Shown here: positions 1 through 6,422 of the stretch, piece by piece
Position numbering within the stretch: position 1 is the first letter of the stretch
How the letters are laid out: every line of letters begins with the position of its first letter
Assembly: GCA_947178115.1 (NCBI GenBank)
Contig: CAMWXF010000082.1
Location: 1 to 7,289 of the forward strand
Reading direction: 5' to 3'
DNA: 7,289 nt
DNA from: an uncultured Lachnospiraceae bacterium
Lineage (GTDB): Bacteria > Bacillota > Clostridia > Lachnospirales > Lachnospiraceae
The notes under the pieces: generated by a model
Database searches by the model: none
What the model was told of the DNA's origin: nothing
Seen by the model: only the letters and a program-made list of their open reading frames with translations
Made by a program: the position numbers and the translations under genes

Positions 1-1775
1 ATCTGCAATTTTTCATCCTGATCCAGCTTTTCCTTCTCTACTCCAAACCAGTTCATGCCGTCGGCATCCTCATTCAGATATGCGGCTATAGAAGAAGACA
101 CGATCACAACCGGCGGTATCCCCAACTGTTCCATGTCCCGCTCATATTCCACCATGCGATAGGAATCCAGATCGGGCCAGAAAGTGGATAACGCTGAGGG
201 CATATCCAGAAAATACCCTAAACCCGGAACCTCTCCGTACAGAATCACTTCCCTGCCGGTAAGCTGTGCCTGCTGCGCATATTCCGCCAGTTCTTCCAGA
301 CACGCCGCATTGTCCTGATTCGTGTAGATTCCCGCCACCTTGTCAGGCACCGTCAGCAATGTGTCACGTGCCTCACCGTTTCTTCCGTCCTGAAAAGAAA
401 ATCTCAGATGAAAACCCACACTCTGAATCAGAATAAACACCACAAGCAATATAAGAGGCATTCCCGCCACAGCAGTTAACTGCCCGTACCATACCCACAA
501 CACAAACGGCACGACAATAAACAGATTATTGATAATCGGATACAACTGATTATTACCGCCAAGCGGCGTTACCAGAATCTGAACAAGCACCAACACCGCA
601 AGAATCTTCTGCTCCGCTTTGACACTTTTCTTACACAGACAGTATACCGCTGTAAAAACTGCTGTCAGAAGAAACAGCACTACCGGATAATATATGCTGC
701 CGAAGTCATAATAAAGAAAATTGAATACCCCTCTGCCCCAATAGAAGCGTAACAGCACCAGCAGTACTGCCGCATAGACAAATCCACACAATCCCGCTAT
801 GCCCTTTTTCCCCGGAAATAATCTCCGTTGCAGCATAAAGAGCAGCCAGCCGCCCGCCATGCAGATTCCTGCAAAGACCATCCAGAAAAGACCTGTGATA
901 TAATCGCTAAACATCCCCGTCAGCATGGCCGACGGTTTATAATCCGTAGCTTTCTCTGTCATAGCAAACATCGTCTGAATCATGGCGGGATAAGCGCCTG
1001 CACCGTACTTAATACATATTGCCGCGAGAGGCACACCAAATCCGACAACATACCCCGCAATGCACCACAGCGTATCACGAACCGCCTGCTGCCACTTCCG
1101 TCCGCAGACCGCCGTGCCGTACCACACCGCCACGATCAGCGACGCCTGCACCACGTTCGGCATGCGCACCGCCACATTGGCTCCCAGACACACGCCCGCC
1201 GCCACATAATATCTCCGGTCTTCTTTCAGAATACCGCGGCAGAGAAGAAGTATCCCCACTGTCATAAACAGATAAGTCAAATAATTATATAAAACCGTAG
1301 ATGGGCACCAACACAGTCCCAACGCGATGCTCTCTCCCGCAAACACAAGCGGCATCGGAATCCGCCCCGCAGATCTGTCACTCCTGCGGAATGCTTCATA
1401 TACCGTCAGCGCAGTCATCGACTGTATAAGCGATGTGTAGAAATACATCCCCATCAGCTTACCGCCGAAAGGCAGATGCATGAGCAGATTTCCCACCACG
1501 TTTGCAAGGAACGTCGCCACCATCCAAGTACCGTCCATAGAAGGAAAATACTGGAAATTCGACAGACTGTATGTGGTGTCTGCCATATCAATTCCCAGTC
1601 GAATCCGAAGCAGCGGATAGAGCACCAAAATAAGGGGCAGCACGATACGCTCTATGAAATTTTGGTATCTACAATATATGGTATTCGTTTTATTCATCAA
1701 CTCAGCACTTTCTATCTTTTCTATCTTCCGAATCTTTTGCACCGAACCGCTGGACTCATAATTTTTCTTTACCAT
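1..1775 (-). CDS. GT-C-like polytopic membrane protein (3' end outside window)
   Basis: A reading frame of 591 codons runs open from an ATG at 1775 to the left window edge, so the C-terminus is missing. Residues about 40-462 are very hydrophobic and form many membrane segments. Residues 463-591 are a hydrophilic, mixed alpha/beta-looking tail (for example VILYGEVPGLGYFLDMP), probably outside the membrane. Just after the first membrane segment comes LGIDMADTTYSLSNF (residues 60-74). An acidic residue (D66) in the first outer loop is typical of GT-C glycosyltransferases that use polyprenyl-phosphate sugars. I infer a role in adding sugars to a surface glycan, but I recognise no specific family and an unrelated glycan membrane protein is possible. 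The start at 1775 has GGAAG 10 nt upstream and overlaps the acyltransferase stop by 20 bp, suggesting translational coupling. A later in-frame ATG at 1697 has a weaker RBS and would drop a charged, lysine-rich leader (residues 1-26). Confidence 0.7.
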   Translation of the reverse strand, partial: MVKKNYESSGSVQKIRKIEKIESAELMNKTNTIYCRYQNFIERIVLPLILVLYPLLRIRLGIDMADTTYSLSNFQYFPSMDGTWMVATFLANVVGNLLMHLPFGGKLMGMYFYTSLIQSMTALTVYEAFRRSDRSAGRIPMPLVFAGESIALGLCWCPSTVLYNYLTYLFMTVGILLLCRGILKEDRRYYVAAGVCLGANVAVRMPNVVQASLIVAVWYGTAVCGRKWQQAVRDTLWCIAGYVVGFGVPLAAICIKYGAGAYPAMIQTMFAMTEKATDYKPSAMLTGMFSDYITGLFWMVFAGICMAGGWLLFMLQRRLFPGKKGIAGLCGFVYAAVLLVLLRFYWGRGVFNFLYYDFGSIYYPVVLFLLTAVFTAVYCLCKKSVKAEQKILAVLVLVQILVTPLGGNNQLYPIINNLFIVVPFVLWVWYGQLTAVAGMPLILLVVFILIQSVGFHLRFSFQDGRNGEARDTLLTVPDKVAGIYTNQDNAACLEELAEYAQQAQLTGREVILYGEVPGLGYFLDMPSALSTFWPDLDSYRMVEYERDMEQLGIPPVVIVSSSIAAYLNEDADGMNWFGVEKEKLDQDEKLQ

Positions 1776-2826
1776 GCGCGAACAACTTCCGCACTCCGCG
1801 GAAAATCCACATCCTCACCCAATCGACCACCGTACCGGCTGCATATACGATCACCACACACCCGATCATGTGCGGAATAAACTTCCAGCTTCCCCACACC
1901 GTATCCACACCCAGCCAATGCATCCACCGATACCGAACCAGTATATGCTCATGCAGCAGATACACACCGAAGGTATAAGGTGCAAGATGTCTGATCACCT
2001 CAGCTGCCTTGCCTTCCCACGGCTTCATATCCTTAAACAGCATGAACAGTCCAATCGAACTAAGCAGACACAAAATATGATTGTATGTGTCCGGCATATC
2101 CATATAATAGGCAAACGGCGGCAGGACTTCCGCTAGGATGCCAGATACCACCGTAAGCACAAAGATCCCCAGACTCATACCGACATAAAGAATCGCCGCA
2201 TTCCACTTCTTCTCCAATTTCGGGAGACCATACAGACGTATATATGCCGCAACCAAAAACAGGAACAGGAACCAGCCATAGTCATAACCGTAACGATCCG
2301 TAGCCAGCGACGCAGGCAGCACAGACTTCCACACACAGAAATAAAGTGCCATGACACCGATAATCATCTGCAGCGTCCTGCGGTCCACCGCTTTCACGCC
2401 CGCCGCCAGAAGCGGTGCGAACAGATACATAATCAGATATGCCGTGGCAAACCAGTAGTGCTCCGTCTCAATCGGCAGTACATAATTCAGCCAGTCGTAA
2501 ACAGAAAGCTCACCCACCGCAACCACGCCGGCACAGATCAGCACGACCGGTATCAGCAGAGAATAAAAAAGAACCTGTGCTACCAAAGTCACCACACGCT
2601 CCAATTTCCATGCAGACTCCACAAGAAAATATCCACTGAGCAGCACATAGCAGTTCACCGCGACAATGCAGAAAGCCTCTATAAGCTGCGCAGTATAATT
2701 CACTGCGGAATGCTCCTGCGTATATAACAGGACCAATTCGCTTTTATTCAGATAATGAAGGACGATAATCATAAGCATCGCCACAATACGCAGCAACTCA
2801 AAATTCGCCTGTCGTTTTCCCTGCAT
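1756..2826 (-). CDS. Acyltransferase-3 family membrane O-acyltransferase
   Basis: A 356-residue protein with about ten hydrophobic segments, the usual size and topology of the acyltransferase-3 family (OafA/WecH-like). The first helix contains NFELLRIVAMLMIIVLH, giving R13 and H24 separated by ten residues, the R-X10-H motif this family needs for acyl transfer. HYWFATAYLIMYLFAPLL is the typical mid-protein signature, and a late GVYLLHEHIL segment is also characteristic. Family members carry an acyl group, usually acetyl, across the membrane to a sugar hydroxyl; the sugar target here is unknown. The start is the ATG at 2826, preceded by AGGAG at a 6-nt spacing. An in-frame TTG at 2850 would add eight residues, but that extension is encoded by the RBS itself. 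The gene begins 24 bp after the GtrA stop and overlaps the following membrane gene by 20 bp, so an operon is likely. It probably decorates the glycan made by the neighbours. Confidence 0.9.
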   Translation of the reverse strand: MQGKRQANFELLRIVAMLMIIVLHYLNKSELVLLYTQEHSAVNYTAQLIEAFCIVAVNCYVLLSGYFLVESAWKLERVVTLVAQVLFYSLLIPVVLICAGVVAVGELSVYDWLNYVLPIETEHYWFATAYLIMYLFAPLLAAGVKAVDRRTLQMIIGVMALYFCVWKSVLPASLATDRYGYDYGWFLFLFLVAAYIRLYGLPKLEKKWNAAILYVGMSLGIFVLTVVSGILAEVLPPFAYYMDMPDTYNHILCLLSSIGLFMLFKDMKPWEGKAAEVIRHLAPYTFGVYLLHEHILVRYRWMHWLGVDTVWGSWKFIPHMIGCVVIVYAAGTVVDWVRMWIFRGVRKLFAHGKEKL

Positions 2827-2832
2827 AGACTT

Positions 2833-2837
2833 CTCCT
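2833..2837 (-). promoter_or_regulatory. RBS that fixes the acyltransferase start
   Basis: On the minus strand the sequence is AGGAG followed by six bases and then ATG at 2826. This nearly ideal Shine-Dalgarno makes the ATG the start and rules out the longer TTG-started form, whose codons overlap this site. Confidence 0.85.
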
Positions 2838-2850
2838 CTATTCTTACCAA

Positions 2851-3279
2851 TCACTTCTTCTCTTTAAATATCCATAATTTACTGAGAAAATAGTTGGCCA
2901 CAATCACAAGCACCTGACATACAAACTTAGAAATAAGCTCATTCAGATGCGCACAGTCCACCATCAGGAACATAAATGCAACTTCCAAAAGCTCCGTCGC
3001 AACTCTGGCGCCGATAAAAGAAACAAACTCTTCGAACAGCGCCTTCACATCTTTATTTTTACTCTTAAAGACAAAAGTACGGTTTGTCCAATACGCAAAC
3101 ACTACCGTCAATGCCCACGACAGCACCGTGGCAACCAGATAATGCAGACCGAGCACTTCAAAAAACAGATAGTAAAGCCCCAAATTCAACACAAAAGCAA
3201 GAAATCCGAAAATCAGATAATTAATCCCTTCCTCATATTTCTTGTACATACCCCATCCAAAATCCCAAAGTTCTTTCAT
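2851..3279 (-). CDS. GtrA-family membrane protein
   Basis: A 142-residue protein with four predicted membrane helices (roughly residues 18-41, 45-65, 84-107 and 113-136), the size and layout of the GtrA family (PF04138). Family hallmarks include the FAYWTNRTFVFKSK segment after helix 2 and the C-terminal NYFLSKLWIFKEKK, where an aromatic/N-rich stretch leads into a basic end. In characterised systems GtrA-type proteins are thought to flip undecaprenyl-phosphate-linked monosaccharides to the outer face, feeding a GT-C glycosyltransferase that adds them to a surface polymer. That fits the downstream GT-C-like gene (1775-1), but the pairing is inferred from position only. The ATG start has AGGA five bases upstream. 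The gene follows the ABC exporter after an 89-bp gap and ends 24 bp before the acyltransferase ATG, with no visible terminator between them. Confidence 0.9.
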   Translation of the reverse strand: MKELWDFGWGMYKKYEEGINYLIFGFLAFVLNLGLYYLFFEVLGLHYLVATVLSWALTVVFAYWTNRTFVFKSKNKDVKALFEEFVSFIGARVATELLEVAFMFLMVDCAHLNELISKFVCQVLVIVANYFLSKLWIFKEKK

Positions 3280-3368
3280 AATTATCCTGTTCCTCTCTGT
3301 TTCTCATTGCTATCTCAGAAAATCCATGCCGTACAGCTTTTGCTGCAGCAGTCGCACCGTCATGTTTT
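3280..3368. other. Gap between ABC exporter and gtrA-like gene, with a micro-ORF
   Basis: This 89-bp gap has no convincing promoter or terminator. On the minus strand it holds a 17-codon reading frame (3363-3310, MTVRLLQQKLYGMDFLR) that starts three codons after the ABC stop but lacks a Shine-Dalgarno. It could be a gene remnant or chance; I do not call it a gene. Confidence 0.3.
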
Positions 3369-5135
3369 TTAGTGCGTTTTTCTGTTTTCTTCTATGACCG
3401 CTTTGCCGTTCGCCACACGGTAGACCATGTCGCATTTCTCGATGGTCTGCAGTCTGTGGGCAATGATGATCAGCGTCTTGCGCCCATGCAGTCTGTTAAT
3501 GGAATCCATAATGGCAGCCTCCGTCTCATTGTCAAGCGCAGACGTGGCCTCGTCTAACACCAGCACCTCAGGATCTTCGAAAAGCGCTCTGGCGATGCCG
3601 ATCCTCTGCCTCTGTCCGCCCGACAGACGAATGCCCCGCTCACCGATGCTCGTATCCAGTCCCTCCGGAAGCCCTCGCACAAATTCGTCAAGCTGCGCTT
3701 CCCTAAGCGCCTCCCACACTTTATTGTCATCTATGTCTTCATCCGGACAGCCGAATGCCACATTCTTACGGATCGTAGAGTCGATCATAAAGATCGTCTG
3801 CGGAATGTATCCGATATTCTTAAGCCATGAGGCATAATGGTCTCTCACTTCCACACCATCCGCGAGGATACTGCCATTCTCAATCTCGAGAAGCCCTAGC
3901 AGAATATCCACCACTGTAGTCTTACCGGCACCGGAGGTTCCCACGATTCCCACCGATTTCCCGACAGGTATGGTCATATCGGCATGATCGAAAATCAGCA
4001 CATCCGTGTTGGGGTACTTATAGGTGATATCTTTCAATACAATATCTTTCCTGATCGCAAGTTTCTCAACATCGACTTTATTCTGATACGCTTCTTCCCC
4101 ATAGTCGATATTTTCGTCCCGTATCTCCTCCTGCAGGTTATCACTCACACCCATGAAGAACGGTTCAAAATAGGAGATCGAGGTCAGGTGATTGTTAATT
4201 CTGTTCGCGCACGGAATCAGACGCATCGCCACCACCGCTAACAACCCGATCTGCGGTAAGATATCTGTCGCCTCGGTTCCTCCGATAATCTGTATCATCA
4301 GATACAACACCATACTTGCAATTGCCATCGTCTCGATTAAGAGCCTGGGTGTCGCATTATAGAGATTATACCGCTGTACCGCACTGACATATCCGGCTCC
4401 GCATTTGGAGTATTCATTAATAAAATAATTCTCTTTGCAGGCGATCTTGATCTCCTTGATTCCCATAACCGACTGCTCGATCCATTTATACAGTCCGCTG
4501 TAAAATTCCTGATTCTCTTCTCCTGCCTTCCTCATAATCGGTTTCAAGATACACTTAATGACAAGCAGGGCAACCACCAAAAGCACTGTCACTATTATGC
4601 TCATCCAGACATCCGTCACCAGACTGACAATAGCCAGGCAGACGAATACGATACTCTCACTGATCAGCTGCAACAGCGATAAGATCAGCCCGTACATGTT
4701 GTTCACGTCCGATGTGATATTCCGCTGGATCACCGCGGTATCGGCGTTCAGGTAATATTCATAGGGGCGCTCCATGAAATTGATCATCATTCTTCTGGAA
4801 GTGGCAAACTGATTCGTGTAGACGAAGCGGAGCTGAATCTTCTGCTGGATGAACAGAAATATATTCTTAATAACAAATATCAGGATCAATCCGCCCATAA
4901 CGATAATCGTCAGATCTCTGCTGCTGTCCGTATGGAAAACCCGGCAGATGATCTGCAGATATGCATGATTCTCTATCGCATTTTCCTCCAATACGATATT
5001 CATGACCGGATAGATCATGGAAACACCCAGCGTCTCTAAGACCGCCCCGATCAGCATGAGAAAAACAAGCAACACCATTTTCTGCTTCTGCTGCTTGTCC
5101 AATAAGACCATCAGTTTTTTGTATATTTTCATCAT
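3369..5135 (-). CDS. ABC exporter, fused membrane and ATPase domains (flippase type)
   Basis: A half-transporter of 588 residues with an N-terminal six-helix exporter domain (about 1-330) and a C-terminal nucleotide-binding domain (about 360-585). All ATPase motifs are intact in this numbering: Walker A GTSGAGKT (399-406), Q-loop glutamine 446 in YIPQTIF, signature LSGGQ (504-508), Walker B VLVLDE ending in catalytic E529, and H-loop H560 in IIIAHR. It should act as a homodimer. The N-terminal segment LETLGVSMIYPVMNIVL resembles PglK/MsbA-like exporters, which flip lipid-linked oligosaccharides; with glycan genes on both sides that is the best guess, though peptide or lipid export cannot be excluded. 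An in-frame ATG at 5195 would add 20 residues, but it lies inside a candidate minus-strand -10 box, has no RBS, and family members normally begin near MKIYKK. I therefore chose 5135 (5132 is equally possible). GGAAAGG lies 13 nt upstream, an imperfect spacing. Confidence 0.9.
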   Translation of the reverse strand: MMKIYKKLMVLLDKQQKQKMVLLVFLMLIGAVLETLGVSMIYPVMNIVLEENAIENHAYLQIICRVFHTDSSRDLTIIVMGGLILIFVIKNIFLFIQQKIQLRFVYTNQFATSRRMMINFMERPYEYYLNADTAVIQRNITSDVNNMYGLILSLLQLISESIVFVCLAIVSLVTDVWMSIIVTVLLVVALLVIKCILKPIMRKAGEENQEFYSGLYKWIEQSVMGIKEIKIACKENYFINEYSKCGAGYVSAVQRYNLYNATPRLLIETMAIASMVLYLMIQIIGGTEATDILPQIGLLAVVAMRLIPCANRINNHLTSISYFEPFFMGVSDNLQEEIRDENIDYGEEAYQNKVDVEKLAIRKDIVLKDITYKYPNTDVLIFDHADMTIPVGKSVGIVGTSGAGKTTVVDILLGLLEIENGSILADGVEVRDHYASWLKNIGYIPQTIFMIDSTIRKNVAFGCPDEDIDDNKVWEALREAQLDEFVRGLPEGLDTSIGERGIRLSGGQRQRIGIARALFEDPEVLVLDEATSALDNETEAAIMDSINRLHGRKTLIIIAHRLQTIEKCDMVYRVANGKAVIEENRKTH

Positions 5136-5191
5136 AACTGCCGTATGCCCTTTCCAAAATGCAAGCGCCTGACTGCAAAAAACATAAAATA

Positions 5192-5200
5192 TCATTATAT
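5192..5200. repeat. Left copy of 9-bp direct repeat TCATTATAT
   Basis: TCATTATAT here is identical and in the same orientation to 6414-6422. The two copies bracket the promoter/T-box/methyltransferase cassette and resemble a target-site duplication. The repeat is short and AT-rich, so coincidence is possible. Confidence 0.45.
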
Positions 5201-5228
5201 TTTAACACAGGAAGCAGAGAAATTGCAA
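5199..5228 (-). promoter_or_regulatory. Candidate promoter for the ABC exporter and downstream genes
   Basis: Reading the minus strand, TTGCAA (5228-5223) is followed after 18 bases by TAAAAT (5204-5199), with a TG one base before the -10, giving an extended -10. A second TATAAT overlaps it at 5199-5194. Either would start transcription within or after the ATG at 5195, so the ABC protein would start at 5135. The -35 lies inside the putative inserted cassette, so the insertion may have supplied part of this promoter. Confidence 0.5.
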
Positions 5229-5271
5229 ATATTGGATTTGTGAGGCAAACTCGGACTCGGTCGGATCGGGC

Positions 5272-5300
5272 TTGACAAAATGTTGAATTAATTGTAGTAT
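5272..5300 (+). promoter_or_regulatory. Sigma-A-type promoter for the T-box/methyltransferase unit
   Basis: TTGACA (5272-5277, perfect -35) and TAGTAT (5295-5300, -10 with one mismatch to TATAAT) are separated by 17 bp, the ideal spacing. Transcription would begin near 5307, about 10 nt before the first base-paired element of the T-box leader, which supports the assignment. Confidence 0.88.
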
Positions 5301-5306
5301 CTTAAA

Positions 5307-5590
5307 AAATCAATAAAAGCGATGAAGAGAGATAGTAAATATTTTGAATCTCACAGAGAGAAGTTGGCTGGTGGAAAACTTCAGAGGATAAATATTGAAC
5401 CGGTCTTGGAGCTGTGTACCGATTGTATAGACAGTAGGCTACACTGGGAGCGCCCATTACAGCGTCAGAGTATCGAAGTAATTCCGTACTTGCAGAGGTC
5501 TGTATTGTGAAATACAGATGAACTAAGGTGGTATCACGAAGCTTGGAGCTATCGTCCTTAAATATAGTTTAAGGAGGGTAGCTTTTTATT
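5307..5590 (+). promoter_or_regulatory. T-box riboswitch leader (tRNA-sensing)
   Basis: All main T-box elements can be traced. The stem I base pairs AGC 5318-5320 with GCT 5411-5413 and AAGA 5325-5328 with TCTT 5404-5407, with a GA-motif region (GATGA/GGA) between. The specifier loop has AGTA (5334-5337) facing GAA (5397-5399), the loop-E motif, and is closed by AATATT 5338-5343 with AATATT 5391-5396. The distal part has AGAGAG (5355-5360) and a loop with GGCTGGTGGAA closed by AAGTT/AACTT. Stem III is TCTGTATT/AATACAGA (5499-5506/5511-5518). The T-box is AAGGTGGTATCACG (5525-5538). The antiterminator pairs TAAGG 5524-5528 with CCTTA 5556-5560 and ACG 5536-5538 with CGT 5553-5555 around a 7-nt bulge, TGGTATC. 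The specifier after GAA reads CCG (5400-5402, Pro) or, one base later, CGG (Arg). The bulge UGGU would pair with a tRNA ending ACCA. Uncharged cognate tRNA should allow readthrough into the methyltransferase gene. Confidence 0.95.
5547..5590 (+). terminator. Intrinsic terminator of the T-box leader
   Basis: AGCTATCGTCCTTA (5547-5560) pairs with TAAGGAGGGTAGCT (5570-5583) with one G-G mismatch and one G-U pair. Two further A-T pairs can extend the stem toward a short loop. A T-rich tract (5583-5590) follows. Its 5' arm contains the bases the antiterminator needs (5553-5560), so the two structures exclude each other. Confidence 0.93.
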
Positions 5591-5602
5591 ATATAAAATT
5601 AC

Positions 5603-5608
5603 GGAGGG
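5603..5608 (+). promoter_or_regulatory. Methyltransferase RBS
   Basis: GGAGGG lies six bases before the ATG at 5615 and just after the leader terminator. It is close to the ideal Shine-Dalgarno, so expression should be limited by the T-box decision rather than by translation initiation. Confidence 0.9.
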
Positions 5609-5614
5609 ATTTCA

Positions 5615-6409
5615 ATGAAAAACTATGTCGTAGAAAGTTATGAAAATTATAAGGAAGAAGACAGACTCACAACAAATAATGCAAGAAGAATTGAGTTTGT
5701 AAATACGGTTAAAGTTCTGGACGAACATATACAAAAGAACAGCAAAATACTTGATTGTGCTGCAGGAACCGGGGTATATGCCTTCTATTTTGCAGGGAAG
5801 GGGCATGATATTACCGCAACCGATATCACACCACGGCACATTGATATTATTAATCAAATTTTAGCTGATAAACAATACAACATGAAAACTGCCGTTTTAG
5901 ATGCCACGGATCTGTCTGTTTTTGCTGATGAGTCCTTCGACGTTGTGTTAAATATGGGACCTTTTTATCATTTAATATCCAAAGAGCAGCGAAACAGGTG
6001 CATGGATGAATGCATCAGAGTACTAAAAAAGAACGGTATTTTAGTGACTGCGTATATTCCCAGATTTTATATTTTCCAGTATGTTGCCATGAGCAATCGC
6101 AAATATATAGACAATATTTTGGCAAAACAGCTGATTGAAACAGGCGTGCTAAAACACTCTGATAAAAAGTGTTTTTGGACGGACACCTATTATTCATCCA
6201 AGGAAGAAATGGAGCAATTATATTTGAGTAAAAACCTTAAAATAATTGATCATTTTGCACAGGACGGCATGGCTCCTCTGCTATCGCAGCAAGTCGATCA
6301 ATGGAACGAATCAGAATTTGATGTCTGGTGTCGATATCACTACAGCGTATGCCGCGAGCAGTCCATGCTAGGCGCGAGTAACCATGTGATTATTATCGGG
6401 GAAAAATAG
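5615..6409 (+). CDS. Class I SAM-dependent methyltransferase under T-box control
   Basis: A 264-residue soluble protein with a Rossmann methyltransferase core. Motif I is ILDCAAGTGVYA (45-56), with the usual GxGxG shortened to AAGTG. The acidic residue after strand 2 is D70 in TATD, expected to bind the SAM ribose. LDATDL (95-100) supplies the adenine-contacting aspartate. Motif IV region FDVVLNMGPFYHL (108-120) and RVLKKNGILVTAYI (135-148) complete the core. A lid or substrate insert (about 150-205, with FWTDTYYSS) and a conserved-looking C-terminal part (DVWCRYHYSVCRE, then GASNHVIIIG) follow; they resemble a broad Firmicutes family annotated only as class I methyltransferase. The substrate is unknown: a small molecule or glycan precursor is as plausible as a macromolecule. 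The gene is visibly AT-richer than its neighbours and lies on the opposite strand, suggesting acquisition by transfer. It has its own promoter and leader, and its stop lies seven bases from the convergent gene's stop with no terminator between. Confidence 0.93.
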   Translation: MKNYVVESYENYKEEDRLTTNNARRIEFVNTVKVLDEHIQKNSKILDCAAGTGVYAFYFAGKGHDITATDITPRHIDIINQILADKQYNMKTAVLDATDLSVFADESFDVVLNMGPFYHLISKEQRNRCMDECIRVLKKNGILVTAYIPRFYIFQYVAMSNRKYIDNILAKQLIETGVLKHSDKKCFWTDTYYSSKEEMEQLYLSKNLKIIDHFAQDGMAPLLSQQVDQWNESEFDVWCRYHYSVCREQSMLGASNHVIIIGEK

Positions 6410-6413
6410 GAAG

Positions 6414-6422
6414 TCATTATAT
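6414..6422. repeat. Right copy of 9-bp direct repeat TCATTATAT
   Basis: Identical to 5192-5200 in the same orientation. It begins five bases after the methyltransferase stop and contains the TAA stop of the convergent glycosyltransferase gene (6417-6419). An insertion duplicating this site would thus leave that gene's reading frame unchanged. Confidence 0.45.

Noticed and set aside
2827..2850. TTG start for the acyltransferase adding eight residues
   Set aside because: The added codons are the ribosome binding site of the ATG at 2826, and the TTG itself has no good RBS.
828..2850. Plus-strand reading frames opposite the two membrane-protein genes (for example 828-1292 and 1774-2136)
   Set aside because: They give histidine-, proline- and arginine-rich low-quality translations antisense to clear membrane proteins and have no RBS, so they are shadows.
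3372..4755. Plus-strand frames opposite the ABC exporter
   Set aside because: They are antisense to an intact gene with all ATPase motifs and have no recognisable domains.
5136..5195. A 20-residue N-terminal extension of the ABC exporter from the ATG at 5195
   Set aside because: That ATG has no Shine-Dalgarno and sits in a promoter -10 element; family members normally begin near the MKIYKK segment.
5322..5510. A 62-codon plus-strand reading frame starting in the leader
   Set aside because: It lies wholly within the T-box structural elements (stem I through stem III), has no RBS, and its sequence is explained by RNA pairing.
6151..6176. Hairpin AAAACACT/AGTGTTTT followed by T residues inside the methyltransferase gene, terminator-like
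   Set aside because: The stem is short and A/T-rich with a 9-nt loop and lies in the middle of an intact coding region; it is most likely chance in AT-rich sequence.
5201..6413. Terminal inverted repeats or a transposase that would make the cassette a classic insertion sequence
   Set aside because: The bases just inside the two 9-bp repeats are not inverted copies of each other, and the only protein encoded is the methyltransferase.
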